Shown: in pieces, positions 53,411 to 61,942 of the stretch
Numbering within the stretch: position 1 is the stretch's first letter
Layout of the letters: each line of letters opens with the position of its first letter
Source: UBA7803 sp041686955
Lineage (GTDB): Bacteria > Pseudomonadota > Gammaproteobacteria > Pseudomonadales > Azotimanducaceae
NCBI GenBank assembly: GCA_041686955.1
Contig: JAWLCV010000012.1
Coordinates: 1-64,000 of the forward strand
Length of the DNA: 64,000 bases
Direction of reading: 5' to 3'
Made by a program: the position numbers and the translations under genes
The notes under the pieces: model-generated
What the model saw: only the letters and a program-made list of their open reading frames with translations
Database searches by the model: none
What the model was told of the DNA's origin: nothing

Positions 53411-54808
53411 TCACTCCGGGACCCGCAGGGCGAGGAAAGTGGGCACCCCGCCGCGGATGATCAGCACCGGCACGGAACGGCCCGGCGGCAGGGCATCGGT
53501 GATATCCATGAAGCCTTCCACGTCCCGAACTTCCTGATTGTTCAGTCGGGTGACCACGTCGCCGGAGCGGATGCCCGCCTGTGCCGCGGCGCCGCGGGCC
53601 TCGAGCACCCGCACTCCGCCGTCGATGCCCATCTCCCCGGCCGCCTCCTCCGGCAGAGGCTCGACGGCCAGCCCGATGCGGGAGGGCGCCTGCTGCGCCG
53701 GCCCGGCGTATTCATCGTCGGCCTCATCGCGCTCGGGGAGCTCACCCACGCGCACGTCGAGGGTCATGGCCTCGCCTTCGCGGACGATGTTCAGCTTCGC
53801 CGTGCTGCCCGGCCGCATGCGTCCCACCACGTGGGGCAGCTCGGTGGAGAACTCGATGACGGTGTCGGCGAACCGGGTGATGATGTCACCCGCCTCGAGC
53901 CCTGCCTCGTCCGCGGGCGAGCCTTCGAGCACCCGGTTCACCAGGGCGCCGTGGGGACGGTCGAGCCCGAAGCTCTCGGCCAGGTCCCGGTCCACCTCCT
54001 GAATCACCACGCCGAGCCAACCCCGCGTCACCCGTCCGGTGGCCTTGAGCTGGCGCACCACCTCCATGGCCACATCGATGGGAATGGCGAAGGAGACCCC
54101 CATGAAGCCGCCCGAGTTGCTGTAGATCTGGGAGTTGATGCCAATCACCTCGCCGTCGAGATTGAAGAGGGGTCCCCCGGAGTTGCCGGGATTGATGGCC
54201 ACGTCCGTCTGTATGAACGGCACGTAGTTGTCGTTCTGCTCGGTGGGCAGACTGCGGCCCTTGGCGCTGACGATGCCGGCGGTCACCGAGTAGTCGAAGC
54301 CGAACGGCGAGCCGATCGCCAGCACCCACTCGCCCACCCTCAGCTCTTCCGACCGCCCCAGGGTCACCGTGGGCAGATCGTTCGCGTCGACCTTCAGCAG
54401 CGCCAGATCGGACCTCGGATCGGCCCCCACCAGCTCGGCCGACAACTCCCGGCGATCGTTGAACCGGACCATGATCTCATCGGCCCCCTCCACCACGTGA
54501 TTGTTGGTGAGGATGAAGCCGTCTCGCTCGAGGACGAAACCGGAGCCCAGGGAGCGGGGCCGCAGAAACGGAATGGATTCGCCCTGACCGGGCGGAAAGA
54601 ACCGCCGGAAGAATTCCTCCAGCTCGTCACTCGGCGTACCGGGCGCGGATCGCGCCTGGCGGTGTTGAACGGTGCTGATGTTGACCACCGCACCCGCGTT
54701 GGCTTCCACCAGCCGGGTGAAGTCGGGGAGCTCCCGGGCCCAGGCGCTGACGCACGTCATGAGCGTTGCCGTCAGCAACAGCCGTGAACAGAAGGAATGT
54801 GCCGTCAT
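53411..54808 (-). CDS. mucD: Periplasmic Do-like serine protease MucD/DegP
   Basis: 465 residues. Signal peptide cleaved after Ala24 (MTCVSAWA). Catalytic triad His104 (TNNHVVEGAD), Asp134 (RSDLALLKV), Ser210 (NPGNSGGPLFN). Two PDZ domains follow (GSPADEAGLEAGDIITRF and AAAQAGIRSGDVVTRLNN). Degrades or refolds misfolded envelope proteins and, in Pseudomonas, restrains the sigma-E response. Start at 54808 chosen for the signal peptide and the AGGGAA ribosome site. Last member of rpoE-rseA-rseB-rseC-mucD. Confidence 0.96.
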   Translation of the reverse strand: MTAHSFCSRLLLTATLMTCVSAWARELPDFTRLVEANAGAVVNISTVQHRQARSAPGTPSDELEEFFRRFFPPGQGESIPFLRPRSLGSGFVLERDGFILTNNHVVEGADEIMVRFNDRRELSAELVGADPRSDLALLKVDANDLPTVTLGRSEELRVGEWVLAIGSPFGFDYSVTAGIVSAKGRSLPTEQNDNYVPFIQTDVAINPGNSGGPLFNLDGEVIGINSQIYSNSGGFMGVSFAIPIDVAMEVVRQLKATGRVTRGWLGVVIQEVDRDLAESFGLDRPHGALVNRVLEGSPADEAGLEAGDIITRFADTVIEFSTELPHVVGRMRPGSTAKLNIVREGEAMTLDVRVGELPERDEADDEYAGPAQQAPSRIGLAVEPLPEEAAGEMGIDGGVRVLEARGAAAQAGIRSGDVVTRLNNQEVRDVEGFMDITDALPPGRSVPVLIIRGGVPTFLALRVPE

Positions 54809-54845
54809 GGTGAATGTTCCCTGGACCTGGCGCCTGCCGGCGCGC

Positions 54846-55316
54846 TCAGCGCTTCCGAGCGCCTCCGATGCCGTCACCGGCGATGCCTGCCACCCGTGCC
54901 CGGACCTCGAGCAACCGGACCAGCTCGGGCCCTTGCCTCGCGGCCATCAGCAGCGCCACGGTCAGCCCCGCGAAGCCGAGCAGCGCGCTGGCGGCCTCGC
55001 CGCCGAAGCCCGCGGCCGCGGCCGCGTCGCCGAGCAGCGCCCCCGCGAGCAGCGCCCCCAGCGGCACGGCGAACCAGATCAAGGCCACCCGGGTGAGGCC
55101 ACGCCCGGACAGGCCCAGCTCCACCACGTCGCCGGCCTGCAGCCTGTCGGGCAGATCCAGTCGTCGTGCCGCGATTTCGCGCGCGGGGCCGCAGCCGAGA
55201 GCATTCCCGCAGCCGACACCGCAAGCGCCGGCGCCGCAGGACCCGGAGAAGCGCACCGTCATGGCCCCGCCGCCGCCAGCCACCGCCCGCCCCTGCCGCA
55301 CGACGCGATGACTCAT
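54846..55316 (-). CDS. rseC: Sigma-E factor regulatory protein RseC/MucC
   Basis: 156-residue inner-membrane protein. N-terminal cytoplasmic Cys cluster (CGAGACGVGCGNALGCG), a small beta domain ending RLQAGDVVELGLSGRGL, then two hydrophobic segments (IWFAVPLGALLAGALLG and LLGFAGLTVALLMAA). Start set by ATGA overlap with rseB. The Cys pattern and two-helix hairpin are RseC hallmarks; the exact role in sigma-E control is minor and unclear in the family. Confidence 0.9.
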   Translation of the reverse strand: MSHRVVRQGRAVAGGGGAMTVRFSGSCGAGACGVGCGNALGCGPAREIAARRLDLPDRLQAGDVVELGLSGRGLTRVALIWFAVPLGALLAGALLGDAAAAAGFGGEAASALLGFAGLTVALLMAARQGPELVRLLEVRARVAGIAGDGIGGARKR

Positions 55317-56383
55317 TCCCGCTCGCTTCCCGATTCGGCGGCCCGCGGAGCCACCGAGCGCGCGATGCGCTGCGCCGTCGGCGTGGGAAGTTCCCCCACC
55401 AGGGTCACCAGGTACGGCTCGCCGCGGTCCCCTTTCACCACGTGGGTCACCGCCACGGTCGCGCCGTTGCGGGACACCATGGCCGCCGCGCCGCGATTCG
55501 GCATGTCCTCGATGAACAGCGAGAAGGCGGCGAGCCCGTCGGAGTACATCATGGTGTCGATGGACTTCAGCGAGCTCGGCGCGCGGCGGATGTCGGCGGC
55601 GGCCATACGGAAGCCTTCGGGAAGCCAGCGGGCTTCCCAGGCGGTATTCTCCCGATCCACGGGTTGCGGTTCCTTGGTGGCCAGGGTCAGGTGGCTCACC
55701 AGCGACCCCTGCTTGCCCTCGGGTTCGAGCATGGCCGGATCCACCGAATCGCCGAAATGGATGTGGTTGAACTGGAAGATCTCCAGCCGCTCGCCATCGT
55801 GACCCACGAGCTCCGAACGCAGCAGCAGCCGGGTCTCCTTGTCGAGCCAGAGCCGGTAACCGTAACGATCCTCGTCCCGGGGGGTCACCGCCACTCGAAC
55901 CGCGGTGCGGTCCGCCACGCGATCCTCGCCGAAGAACGACAGCCCGTAGTTCTCGGAAATGCGATCGTACCGGCGCACGAACGCGCGCGCGAAGGGGCCC
56001 GAGGGAATGCTCTGCTCGAGCTCGAGCAGCGCGTCCCCGGGCATGACGAAGCACGCCACCTGGTCGCCCCGGCGGACGATCTCTCGCGGCGCGCCATTGA
56101 GGTGTATCAGGCGTTCGCGCTGTTGCCCGTCCACCACCATGTGCACGAGCCTCAGGCTCGCCAGGTCGTGACCGCTGAAGTAGCTGAAGATGCCGTCGTA
56201 CGCGAGCTCGCTGAAGGCTCGATTCATGTCGTCGAGCCAGTCCCTCGGATCGTCTTCGGCGACTCCCGTGCGGGACCACAGCAGGAGAACGCACGTGGCG
56301 AGCAGAACGACGTTTGCGCGGGCGGGGCCGGCGGCATGGCGCTGCCGGCGTATCCCGCGGCGGATGACCGCGGCCCGACTCAT
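55313..56383 (-). CDS. rseB: Periplasmic sigma-E regulator RseB/MucB
   Basis: 356 residues. Long basic n-region then a signal segment (NVVLLATCVLLLWSRTGVA) cleaved near Ala42. The mature part starts DWLDDMNRAFSELAYDGIF and contains LIHLNGAPREIVRR and YRLWLDKETRLLLRSEL, typical of the LolA-like MucB fold that binds lipid/LPS signals and shields RseA from proteolysis. ATGA overlap with rseA. Confidence 0.94.
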   Translation of the reverse strand: MSRAAVIRRGIRRQRHAAGPARANVVLLATCVLLLWSRTGVAEDDPRDWLDDMNRAFSELAYDGIFSYFSGHDLASLRLVHMVVDGQQRERLIHLNGAPREIVRRGDQVACFVMPGDALLELEQSIPSGPFARAFVRRYDRISENYGLSFFGEDRVADRTAVRVAVTPRDEDRYGYRLWLDKETRLLLRSELVGHDGERLEIFQFNHIHFGDSVDPAMLEPEGKQGSLVSHLTLATKEPQPVDRENTAWEARWLPEGFRMAAADIRRAPSSLKSIDTMMYSDGLAAFSLFIEDMPNRGAAAMVSRNGATVAVTHVVKGDRGEPYLVTLVGELPTPTAQRIARSVAPRAAESGSERE

Positions 56384-56973
56384 GGTGCTTCGTAGGTGGC
56401 CATCTTGACCATGGACATGACGCCTGCCTGATTCAGCGCCTGCTGTTGCGCGTGGTGCAGCATGTATGCCCGGGCGCGTTGCAGATCCGAAGGCGAGATC
56501 TCCGTGTTGGCGGCGTCGGTGCTGGTCATGTCGGTGCCGGAGATCTCGGGAAGCGCCAGGGAGGAGCGGCCCAACTCGGAGCTCGCGCCGGCTCGGGCCA
56601 CGTCGGTGACGGCCGCGTCGTCGCCGCCGCCCAGGCCATTCAAGCCGATCACCACGGCGAACGCCACGGTGGCCGCCACCGCCAACGCGGTGAAGCGGCC
56701 GATGGAACGCGATGCCCCGGCCCCGGTCCCCGTGGCCGGCAGGTCCTGCGCCTCGGCGTCGAGGGCCTCCCACACCCGTTCCCGCAGATCGGGCATCGGA
56801 AAGGTGTCGGCCGCGCCCCGCCGTCGCACCGCGTTGCCGATCAGGTGATAGCGATCCCACAACGCACGCATGTCGGCATTGCGGTCGAGCTCGTCGAGCA
56901 CCCGCCGCAGCTCGAAGGTATCGGCCTCGTCGTCGATGACGGCGGATAGCGACTCTTTGAGTTTTTCCGTCAT
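56380..56973 (-). CDS. rseA: Anti-sigma-E factor RseA/MucA
   Basis: 197-residue single-span inner-membrane protein that holds RpoE inactive. Cytoplasmic anti-sigma domain begins KLKESLSAVIDDEADTFELR and contains DRYHLIGNAVRR; membrane segment about residues 94-112 (FTALAVAATVAFAVVIGL); periplasmic C-terminus ends MSMVKMATYEAP. The start at 56973 has AGAGGTG upstream. RseP (20907-22244) is its expected intramembrane protease. Confidence 0.94.
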   Translation of the reverse strand: MTEKLKESLSAVIDDEADTFELRRVLDELDRNADMRALWDRYHLIGNAVRRRGAADTFPMPDLRERVWEALDAEAQDLPATGTGAGASRSIGRFTALAVAATVAFAVVIGLNGLGGGDDAAVTDVARAGASSELGRSSLALPEISGTDMTSTDAANTEISPSDLQRARAYMLHHAQQQALNQAGVMSMVKMATYEAP

Positions 56974-57159
56974 GTTCCGTTCACCTCTCTCCACCACGCA
57001 TCCCGCTTCCCCTGACCCAACGACCACTGGCCGGAATCTCCGGCCTTCCACGTCCTAGTAGGGCTCGCATTCCCACCGGAAGTTCCCGGTGTAGGCAAGC
57101 TTCGCCGCTCGCATGTATGGTCCCCCGACGGCTGGTGTCCGACTGCCCCACAACGCCCC

Positions 57160-57741
57160 TCAACGTTGTCGATCGAGCAGCGGCGCGATGCGCTTGTCGA
57201 TGGCTTCGCGGGCACGGAAGATCCGCGAACGCACCGTGCCCACGGGGCATTCCATGATCTCCGCGATCTGCTCGTAGGTTAGACCGTCGAATTCTCGCAG
57301 AGTTACTGCACTGCGCAAATCATCGGGGAGATCGGATATGGCGGCATCGATCTCCGCCGACAGCTCGTCTCTGGCCAGCTGCGAGTCCGGGCTCTCCAGG
57401 TCCCGCAGCGCATCGGCGCCGTCGAAGTGCTCGGCGTCCTCCACCTCCACGTCCACCCCGGGCGGCCGCCGGCTCTTGGCGACGATGTGGTTCTTCGCCG
57501 TATTGATGGCGATCCGATACAGCCAGGTGTAGAAAGCGCTCTCGCCGCGAAACCTGGGCAACGCCCGGAACGCCTTGATGAACGCCTCCTGGACCACGTC
57601 CTGAACGTCTTCGGGGTCGCGCAGATAGCGGCCGACCAGATTGACGATCTTGTGCTGATAGCGGCCGAACAGCAGATCGAACGCCCGCCGGTCGCCGTCC
57701 TGTACCCTGCGCACCAGCTCTTTGTCGGTTTCCTTGGCCAC
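57160..57741 (-). CDS. rpoE: Extracytoplasmic-stress sigma factor RpoE/AlgU
   Basis: 193-residue ECF sigma factor. Region 2: DRRAFDLLFGRYQHKIVNLV, QDVVQEAFIKAFRALPRFRG and FYTWLYRIAINTAKNH; region 4: LREFDGLTYEQIAEIMECPV followed by GTVRSRIFRAREAIDKR. GTG start with GAAGGG close upstream. 186 bases separate it from rseA; that gap has no gene I can recognise. Divergent from nadB, as in E. coli and Pseudomonas. I did not find a convincing sigma-E type promoter upstream. Confidence 0.96.
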   Translation of the reverse strand: MAKETDKELVRRVQDGDRRAFDLLFGRYQHKIVNLVGRYLRDPEDVQDVVQEAFIKAFRALPRFRGESAFYTWLYRIAINTAKNHIVAKSRRPPGVDVEVEDAEHFDGADALRDLESPDSQLARDELSAEIDAAISDLPDDLRSAVTLREFDGLTYEQIAEIMECPVGTVRSRIFRAREAIDKRIAPLLDRQR

Positions 57742-57786
57742 CCCTTCGCCGTTGCCGAAGATTGACCCGATATTCTGCCGACAACC

Positions 57787-57800
57787 ACATGTTTATACTA
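57787..57800. promoter_or_regulatory. Divergent -10 region between rpoE and nadB
   Basis: The plus strand has TATACT at 57794-57799, about 28 bases before the nadB ATG, with only a poor -35 (TTCTGC). The minus strand of the same spot reads TATAAAC, a possible -10 toward rpoE. Assignment is by hexamer and position only. Confidence 0.3.
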
Positions 57801-57826
57801 GAAACCGTTTGATGGATCCCCGGGGC

Positions 57827-59446
57827 ATGAACCAGCGCTTTTCCACGGACATACTCGTCATCGGCGGCGGCGCCGCCGGCCTCACTGCAGCGCTGCATCT
57901 CGCGTCGCGCGCGCGGGTGACCGTTCTCTGCAAAGGCGACGTCGACTCCGCGTCGTCCACCTGGGCCCAGGGCGGCATCGCCGCCGTGACCGACCCGGAA
58001 GACAGCATCGATGCCCACATCGAGGACACCCTGAACGCCGGCGCCGGCCTGTGCGATCCCGACGTGGTGCGCTATACCGTGGAGCAGGCGCCTGCGGCCA
58101 TCGATCAGCTCATCCGCTGGGGCGTCCGCTTCGACACCGAGGACGACCGTTTCCACCTGACCCGCGAAGGGGGGCATTCGTTCCGCCGAGTGCTGCACGT
58201 GGCCGACGCCACCGGCCGGGCCATCATCGACACCCTCACCCGCCGGGTGCTGGATCACCCCCGCATCGAGTTGCTCCGTGACCGGGTCGCCATCGACCTC
58301 ATCAATCTGAGCAAGTACGGCCGCCACCCCAACCGCTGTGCCGGTGCCTACGTGCTCAATCGGACCACGGGACACGTGGAGGTGTTCCAGGCCCGCTTCG
58401 TCATCCTGGCCACCGGCGGGGCGAGCAAGGTCTACCTCTATACGAGCAATCCCGACAGCTCCACCGGCGACGGCATCGCCATGGCCTGGCGCGCCGGATG
58501 CCGCATCGCCAACATGGAGTTCAACCAGTTCCATCCCACCTGCCTGTACCACCCTCACGCCAAGTCGTTCCTCATCTCGGAGGCGGTGCGCGGCGAAGGC
58601 GGTATCCTGCGGCTGCCCGACGGCGACCGTTTCATGCGTCGCTTCGACAGCCGCCTCGAGCTGGCGCCGCGGGACGTGGTGGCCCGGGCCATCGACCACG
58701 AGATGAAGCGCACCGGGGCGGACTGCGTGTTTCTCGATATCAGCCACCGTCCCAGAAGCTTCATCGAGACGCATTTCCCCACCATCCACCGCCGCTGCCT
58801 GGAGTTCGGCATCGACATGACCCGGGAGCCCATACCCGTGGTGCCCGCGGCCCATTACAGCTGCGGCGGCGTGCTGGTCGATCTCAAGGGCGCCACCGAC
58901 GTGCCGGGGCTCTACGCCATAGGGGAGGTGAGCTGCACCGGGCTCCACGGGGCCAACCGCCTCGCCAGCAACTCGCTACTCGAATGTCTGGTGTTCGCGC
59001 GGACCGCCAGCGGCGACGTGATGGAGCACCTGGAGGAGACGGTTCCCGACGTGACCGTGCCGCACTGGGACGAGAGTCAGGTGACCGATTCGGACGAGGA
59101 CGTGGTGATCTCCCACAACTGGGAGGAGCTGCGGCGGTTCATGTGGGACTACGTGGGTATCGTGCGCACTGACAAGCGCCTGCAGCGTGCCCAGCGCCGC
59201 CTGGATCTGCTCAAGCAGGAGATTCACGACTACTACAGTCACTACCGTGTGACCAACGACCTCATCGAGCTCCGGAATCTGGTCCACGTCGCCGAGCTCA
59301 TCGTCCGCTCGGCCCTGGCGAGGCGGGAGAGCCGCGGTCTTCATTACAACCTGGACCACCCGGACACGCTGTCGCGGGCGGAGGACACCATCCTTTTTCC
59401 GGGCTTCTCCGACCGGCTCGACGTGCTGAAACCGGCGGCGAGCTGA
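57827..59446 (+). CDS. nadB: L-aspartate oxidase
   Basis: 539-residue FAD enzyme oxidising L-aspartate to iminoaspartate for NAD synthesis. FAD-binding VIGGGAAGLTAALHLASRA near residue 10, SSTWAQGGIAAV, HSFRRVLHVADATGRAI, active-site ISHRPRSFIETHFPTIH and AAHYSCGGVLVDLKG, then the C-terminal helical domain. ATG at 57827 gives the E. coli length; an in-frame ATG at 57812 would add five residues. Divergent from rpoE. Confidence 0.97.
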   Translation: MNQRFSTDILVIGGGAAGLTAALHLASRARVTVLCKGDVDSASSTWAQGGIAAVTDPEDSIDAHIEDTLNAGAGLCDPDVVRYTVEQAPAAIDQLIRWGVRFDTEDDRFHLTREGGHSFRRVLHVADATGRAIIDTLTRRVLDHPRIELLRDRVAIDLINLSKYGRHPNRCAGAYVLNRTTGHVEVFQARFVILATGGASKVYLYTSNPDSSTGDGIAMAWRAGCRIANMEFNQFHPTCLYHPHAKSFLISEAVRGEGGILRLPDGDRFMRRFDSRLELAPRDVVARAIDHEMKRTGADCVFLDISHRPRSFIETHFPTIHRRCLEFGIDMTREPIPVVPAAHYSCGGVLVDLKGATDVPGLYAIGEVSCTGLHGANRLASNSLLECLVFARTASGDVMEHLEETVPDVTVPHWDESQVTDSDEDVVISHNWEELRRFMWDYVGIVRTDKRLQRAQRRLDLLKQEIHDYYSHYRVTNDLIELRNLVHVAELIVRSALARRESRGLHYNLDHPDTLSRAEDTILFPGFSDRLDVLKPAAS

Positions 59447-59447
59447 A

Positions 59448-59467
59448 GCGGAGATCCGGCTCTCCGC
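59448..59467. terminator. Hairpin between convergent nadB and ygfX
   Basis: GCGGAGA-tccggc-TCTCCGC is a perfect seven-pair stem with a six-base loop one base after the nadB stop. It lacks a T-run, so termination efficiency is uncertain; position between convergent genes supports a bidirectional role. Confidence 0.45.
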
Positions 59468-59472
59468 CTCCC

Positions 59473-59497
59473 GTCATCGCGCGCGGTCATCGCGCGC
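59473..59497. repeat. 12-bp direct repeat at the ygfX stop codon
   Basis: gtcatcgcgcgc occurs at 59473-59484 and again at 59486-59497. The second copy contains the ygfX TGA (minus strand); the first would supply another TGA just after it. Looks like a small slippage duplication. Confidence 0.7.
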
Positions 59498-59834
59498 CGG
59501 CGAGCTGCGACCGCAGGGTCCGGCGCAGCCGCGCCAGGTCCGCGGGGTGCAGCTCGTCGTTGAAGATCTCCAACCGGCCGGAGTGAAGGGCGAGACAGGT
59601 ACGCAAGGCGCCCAACCGCGCCCACCGCACCTCGGCGAGCCCGATGAGCACGTCGTCCGTCGAAGCGACCGGACGCCGGCACCACCACCAGACCAGAAGC
59701 GGCACCGTCCCCGCCGTGCCGAACCAGCTCCAGCCACCGAGCACCACCGGCACCAGCAACGCCCGGTGCCTGAGCGTACGCCAGCGGCCCGGCTGCCGGG
59801 GGAGCGTCAGAACCGCCTCAGCGGGCTCCGGCAC
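59487..59834 (-). CDS. ygfX: YgfX-like small membrane protein (SdhE partner)
   Basis: 115 residues from a GTG overlapping sdhE by 17 bases. One or two hydrophobic segments (LLVPVVLGGWSWFGTAGTVP and PLLVWWWCRR), then a soluble tail (LHSGRLEIFNDELHPADLAR). Size, topology and position directly after sdhE match YgfX/CptA, reported in E. coli as a membrane partner or toxin of the SdhE pair. Primary sequence is weakly conserved in this family, so the call rests largely on context. Confidence 0.7.
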   Translation of the reverse strand: MPEPAEAVLTLPRQPGRWRTLRHRALLVPVVLGGWSWFGTAGTVPLLVWWWCRRPVASTDDVLIGLAEVRWARLGALRTCLALHSGRLEIFNDELHPADLARLRRTLRSQLAGAR

Positions 59835-60102
59835 CCTCCCGGGCGGCGGCCTGGATCTGTGCGACCAGGTCTGCCAGCTCGGCATCGGGAGCCTCCCGCC
59901 TGCCCTGAACCCAATCGAAGATGTCCCAATCGTCGTGCTCGAGCAATCGGCCATAGGCGGCCTTGTCGGCGGCGCTGAGATCCGCCAGCCGACGCTGGAC
60001 GAACGGACGAAGCGCCAGCTCGAGCTCCAGCATGCCGCGGCGGCTGCGCCAGTACAGCCGCTGCTGGTCGACGGCACCCATTGCCCGCTCTGTTCCGCTC
60101 AT
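59818..60102 (-). CDS. sdhE: FAD assembly factor SdhE
   Basis: 94-residue all-helical protein promoting covalent FAD attachment to succinate dehydrogenase and fumarate reductase. The required RGxxE motif is seen in WRSRRGMLELELAL near residue 20, followed by LLEHDDWDIFDWVQGR. Length and motifs match the family. Divergent from ygfZ (66 bases between starts), the conserved arrangement. Confidence 0.92.
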   Translation of the reverse strand: MSGTERAMGAVDQQRLYWRSRRGMLELELALRPFVQRRLADLSAADKAAYGRLLEHDDWDIFDWVQGRREAPDAELADLVAQIQAAAREGAGAR

Positions 60103-60168
60103 ACTCTCGACATCTGCCCGTCACGACCGCACCATTGTGCCGCCAACGGAAGCAACATCGCCAGCGCC

Positions 60169-61047
60169 ATGATCCATCAGCAATGGCAGACGTATCTGCA
60201 GCGGCAGCCCGCGGCGTCCGCAGACGGACCCGCGGTCACGGGCATCGCCTATCTGCCGGAGCTGGCGGTGGTGCGGTTTCACGGCAGCGATGCGCGAAGC
60301 TTCCTCCAGGGATACCTCACCTGCGACCTGGACACGCTGTCTACCGGAGCCCTCACCCCCACCGCCCTGTGCAATCTCAAGGGCCGGGTGGTGATGAACG
60401 GCTGGTGCACGGCGCATGGGGATCAGGACGTGCTGCTGGTGCTGCACGCGAGCCTGGTGGAACGCCTGCAGGTCTTCCTGCGGCCTTACCTCGCGTTCTC
60501 CAGAACCCGCCTGGAGAACCGCCACCCGGAGACCCTGGTGCTGGCGGGCCTGACGCTCCCGGACGAGGCCGGCGGACTGGTGCTGGACACGCGCCGCCGG
60601 CTGTTCCCGGTGGACGACCTGGAGCGCGCCCGGGAGATATGGGCGCAACACCCTCACATCTCGGACCAGGCCTGGCTCGCGGCGCTCACCCGCGACGGCA
60701 TTCCCCTGGTGACGGAGGCGGTCAGTGAGGCGTTCCTGCCGCAGATGCTGAACCTGGACGCCCTGGGCGCAGTGAGCTTCGACAAGGGTTGCTATCTGGG
60801 TCAGGAGGTGGTGGCGCGAGCCCAGCACCGTGGCCAGGTGAAGCGCCGCCTCGCCGTACTGACCTGGCGTGGCCCCAATGCCCCGTCACCGGGCACGGAC
60901 ATCACCGCCGACGACGGCCGCGCCGTCGGGGTGGTGCTGCAGAGCGCAGTGGCCGACGCTGACACGGGTCCGCTGCTGGCGGTGGTGACGGCGGATGCCC
61001 CGGAGATGCTTCGCCATCAGGACGTGGATCTCAAACGCATCGATTGA
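60169..61047 (+). CDS. ygfZ: Folate-binding Fe-S cluster repair protein YgfZ
   Basis: 292 residues of the GcvT-like tetrahydrofolate-binding fold, involved in maintaining certain iron-sulfur enzymes. The signature with the essential Cys is FDKGCYLGQEVVARAQHRG near residue 205; N-terminal VRFHGSDARSFLQGYLTCDL also fits. The frame is open far upstream but the ATG at 60169 matches the family start; no strong ribosome site. Divergent from sdhE. Confidence 0.93.
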   Translation: MIHQQWQTYLQRQPAASADGPAVTGIAYLPELAVVRFHGSDARSFLQGYLTCDLDTLSTGALTPTALCNLKGRVVMNGWCTAHGDQDVLLVLHASLVERLQVFLRPYLAFSRTRLENRHPETLVLAGLTLPDEAGGLVLDTRRRLFPVDDLERAREIWAQHPHISDQAWLAALTRDGIPLVTEAVSEAFLPQMLNLDALGAVSFDKGCYLGQEVVARAQHRGQVKRRLAVLTWRGPNAPSPGTDITADDGRAVGVVLQSAVADADTGPLLAVVTADAPEMLRHQDVDLKRID

Positions 61048-61095
61048 GCGGTTCTATACTGCGGGTATCGTTTTTCACTTGGTGCCCGCTTTTCC

Positions 61096-61935
61096 ATGTC
61101 CAATCTCGCCGAGAAAATCAAGAACGAGGTGACCACCGCGGTCGACAACGACGAGCTCGAGCTTCCCACGCTGCCCGAGGTGGCGCTGCGGATTCGCGAC
61201 GCCGCCGAGGATGCCGACGTGTCGGCCCAGGGGCTGGCCCGAGTGATCACCGAGGACGCCGGCCTGGCTGGACGCATGATCAAGGTGGCGAACTCGCCCC
61301 TGTACCGGGGTGCCAACTCCATCGACGATCTGAACACTGCGGTGAGCCGTCTCGGGGTGGCGCTGGCAGCCAACCTGGCCATCGGCATGGCCATGGAGCA
61401 GATGTTCCAGGCGACCTCCGATCTGGTGGATCGCAAGCTGCGGCAGGTGTGGAGCCACGCCACGGAGGTGGCCGGCATCAGCGGACTGCTGGCCAAGAAG
61501 TTCACCCGGCTGCGCCCCGATCAGGCGGCCCTGGCGGGGCTCACCCACAGCATCGGCGTGCTGCCCATTCTCGCCTGGGCGGAGGAGCACGCGAACCTGC
61601 TGGGCGACAGCATGACCCTGGATCGGGTGATCGAAGGTATCCACGGCGCCCTGGGGACCATGATCCTGCAGAGCTGGGAGTTTCCCGACGAGATCGCCCT
61701 GGTGCCGAGCCACTACGTGGCGTTCGACCGGACCGCACCCGCCGCGGACTATGCCGACGTGGTGATGGTGGCGAACCTGCAGACCCTGGTCGGCACCAAT
61801 CATCCCTACACCGAGATGGACTGGAGCGAGATCCGCGCCTTCGCCAACCTGGGGCTCGACCCGAACCCGGAGTGCGAGCAGCTCGCGGAGCTGTCGGAGG
61901 ACATGGCCGCCGCGCGGGAAGCGTTCGGCGGCTGA
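61096..61935 (+). CDS. HDOD domain protein
   Basis: 279 residues. The HDOD fold covers most of the protein: LPTLPEVALRIRDAAEDADV, ITEDAGLAGRMIKVANSPLY, AVSRLGVALAANLAIGMAM and the GLTHSIGVLPILAWAEEHA helix where true HD phosphohydrolases have a metal-binding HD. Here the pattern is not a full HD motif, typical of HDOD proteins, which act in signalling rather than known catalysis. Stands 48 bases after ygfZ and may be co-transcribed. No partner output domain is attached. Confidence 0.88.
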   Translation: MSNLAEKIKNEVTTAVDNDELELPTLPEVALRIRDAAEDADVSAQGLARVITEDAGLAGRMIKVANSPLYRGANSIDDLNTAVSRLGVALAANLAIGMAMEQMFQATSDLVDRKLRQVWSHATEVAGISGLLAKKFTRLRPDQAALAGLTHSIGVLPILAWAEEHANLLGDSMTLDRVIEGIHGALGTMILQSWEFPDEIALVPSHYVAFDRTAPAADYADVVMVANLQTLVGTNHPYTEMDWSEIRAFANLGLDPNPECEQLAELSEDMAAAREAFGG

Positions 61936-61942
61936 CCGCCGC

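Noticed and set aside
51823..54787. Two long plus-strand frames opposite lepA and mucD
   Set aside because: Antisense to unmistakable genes; no conserved features.
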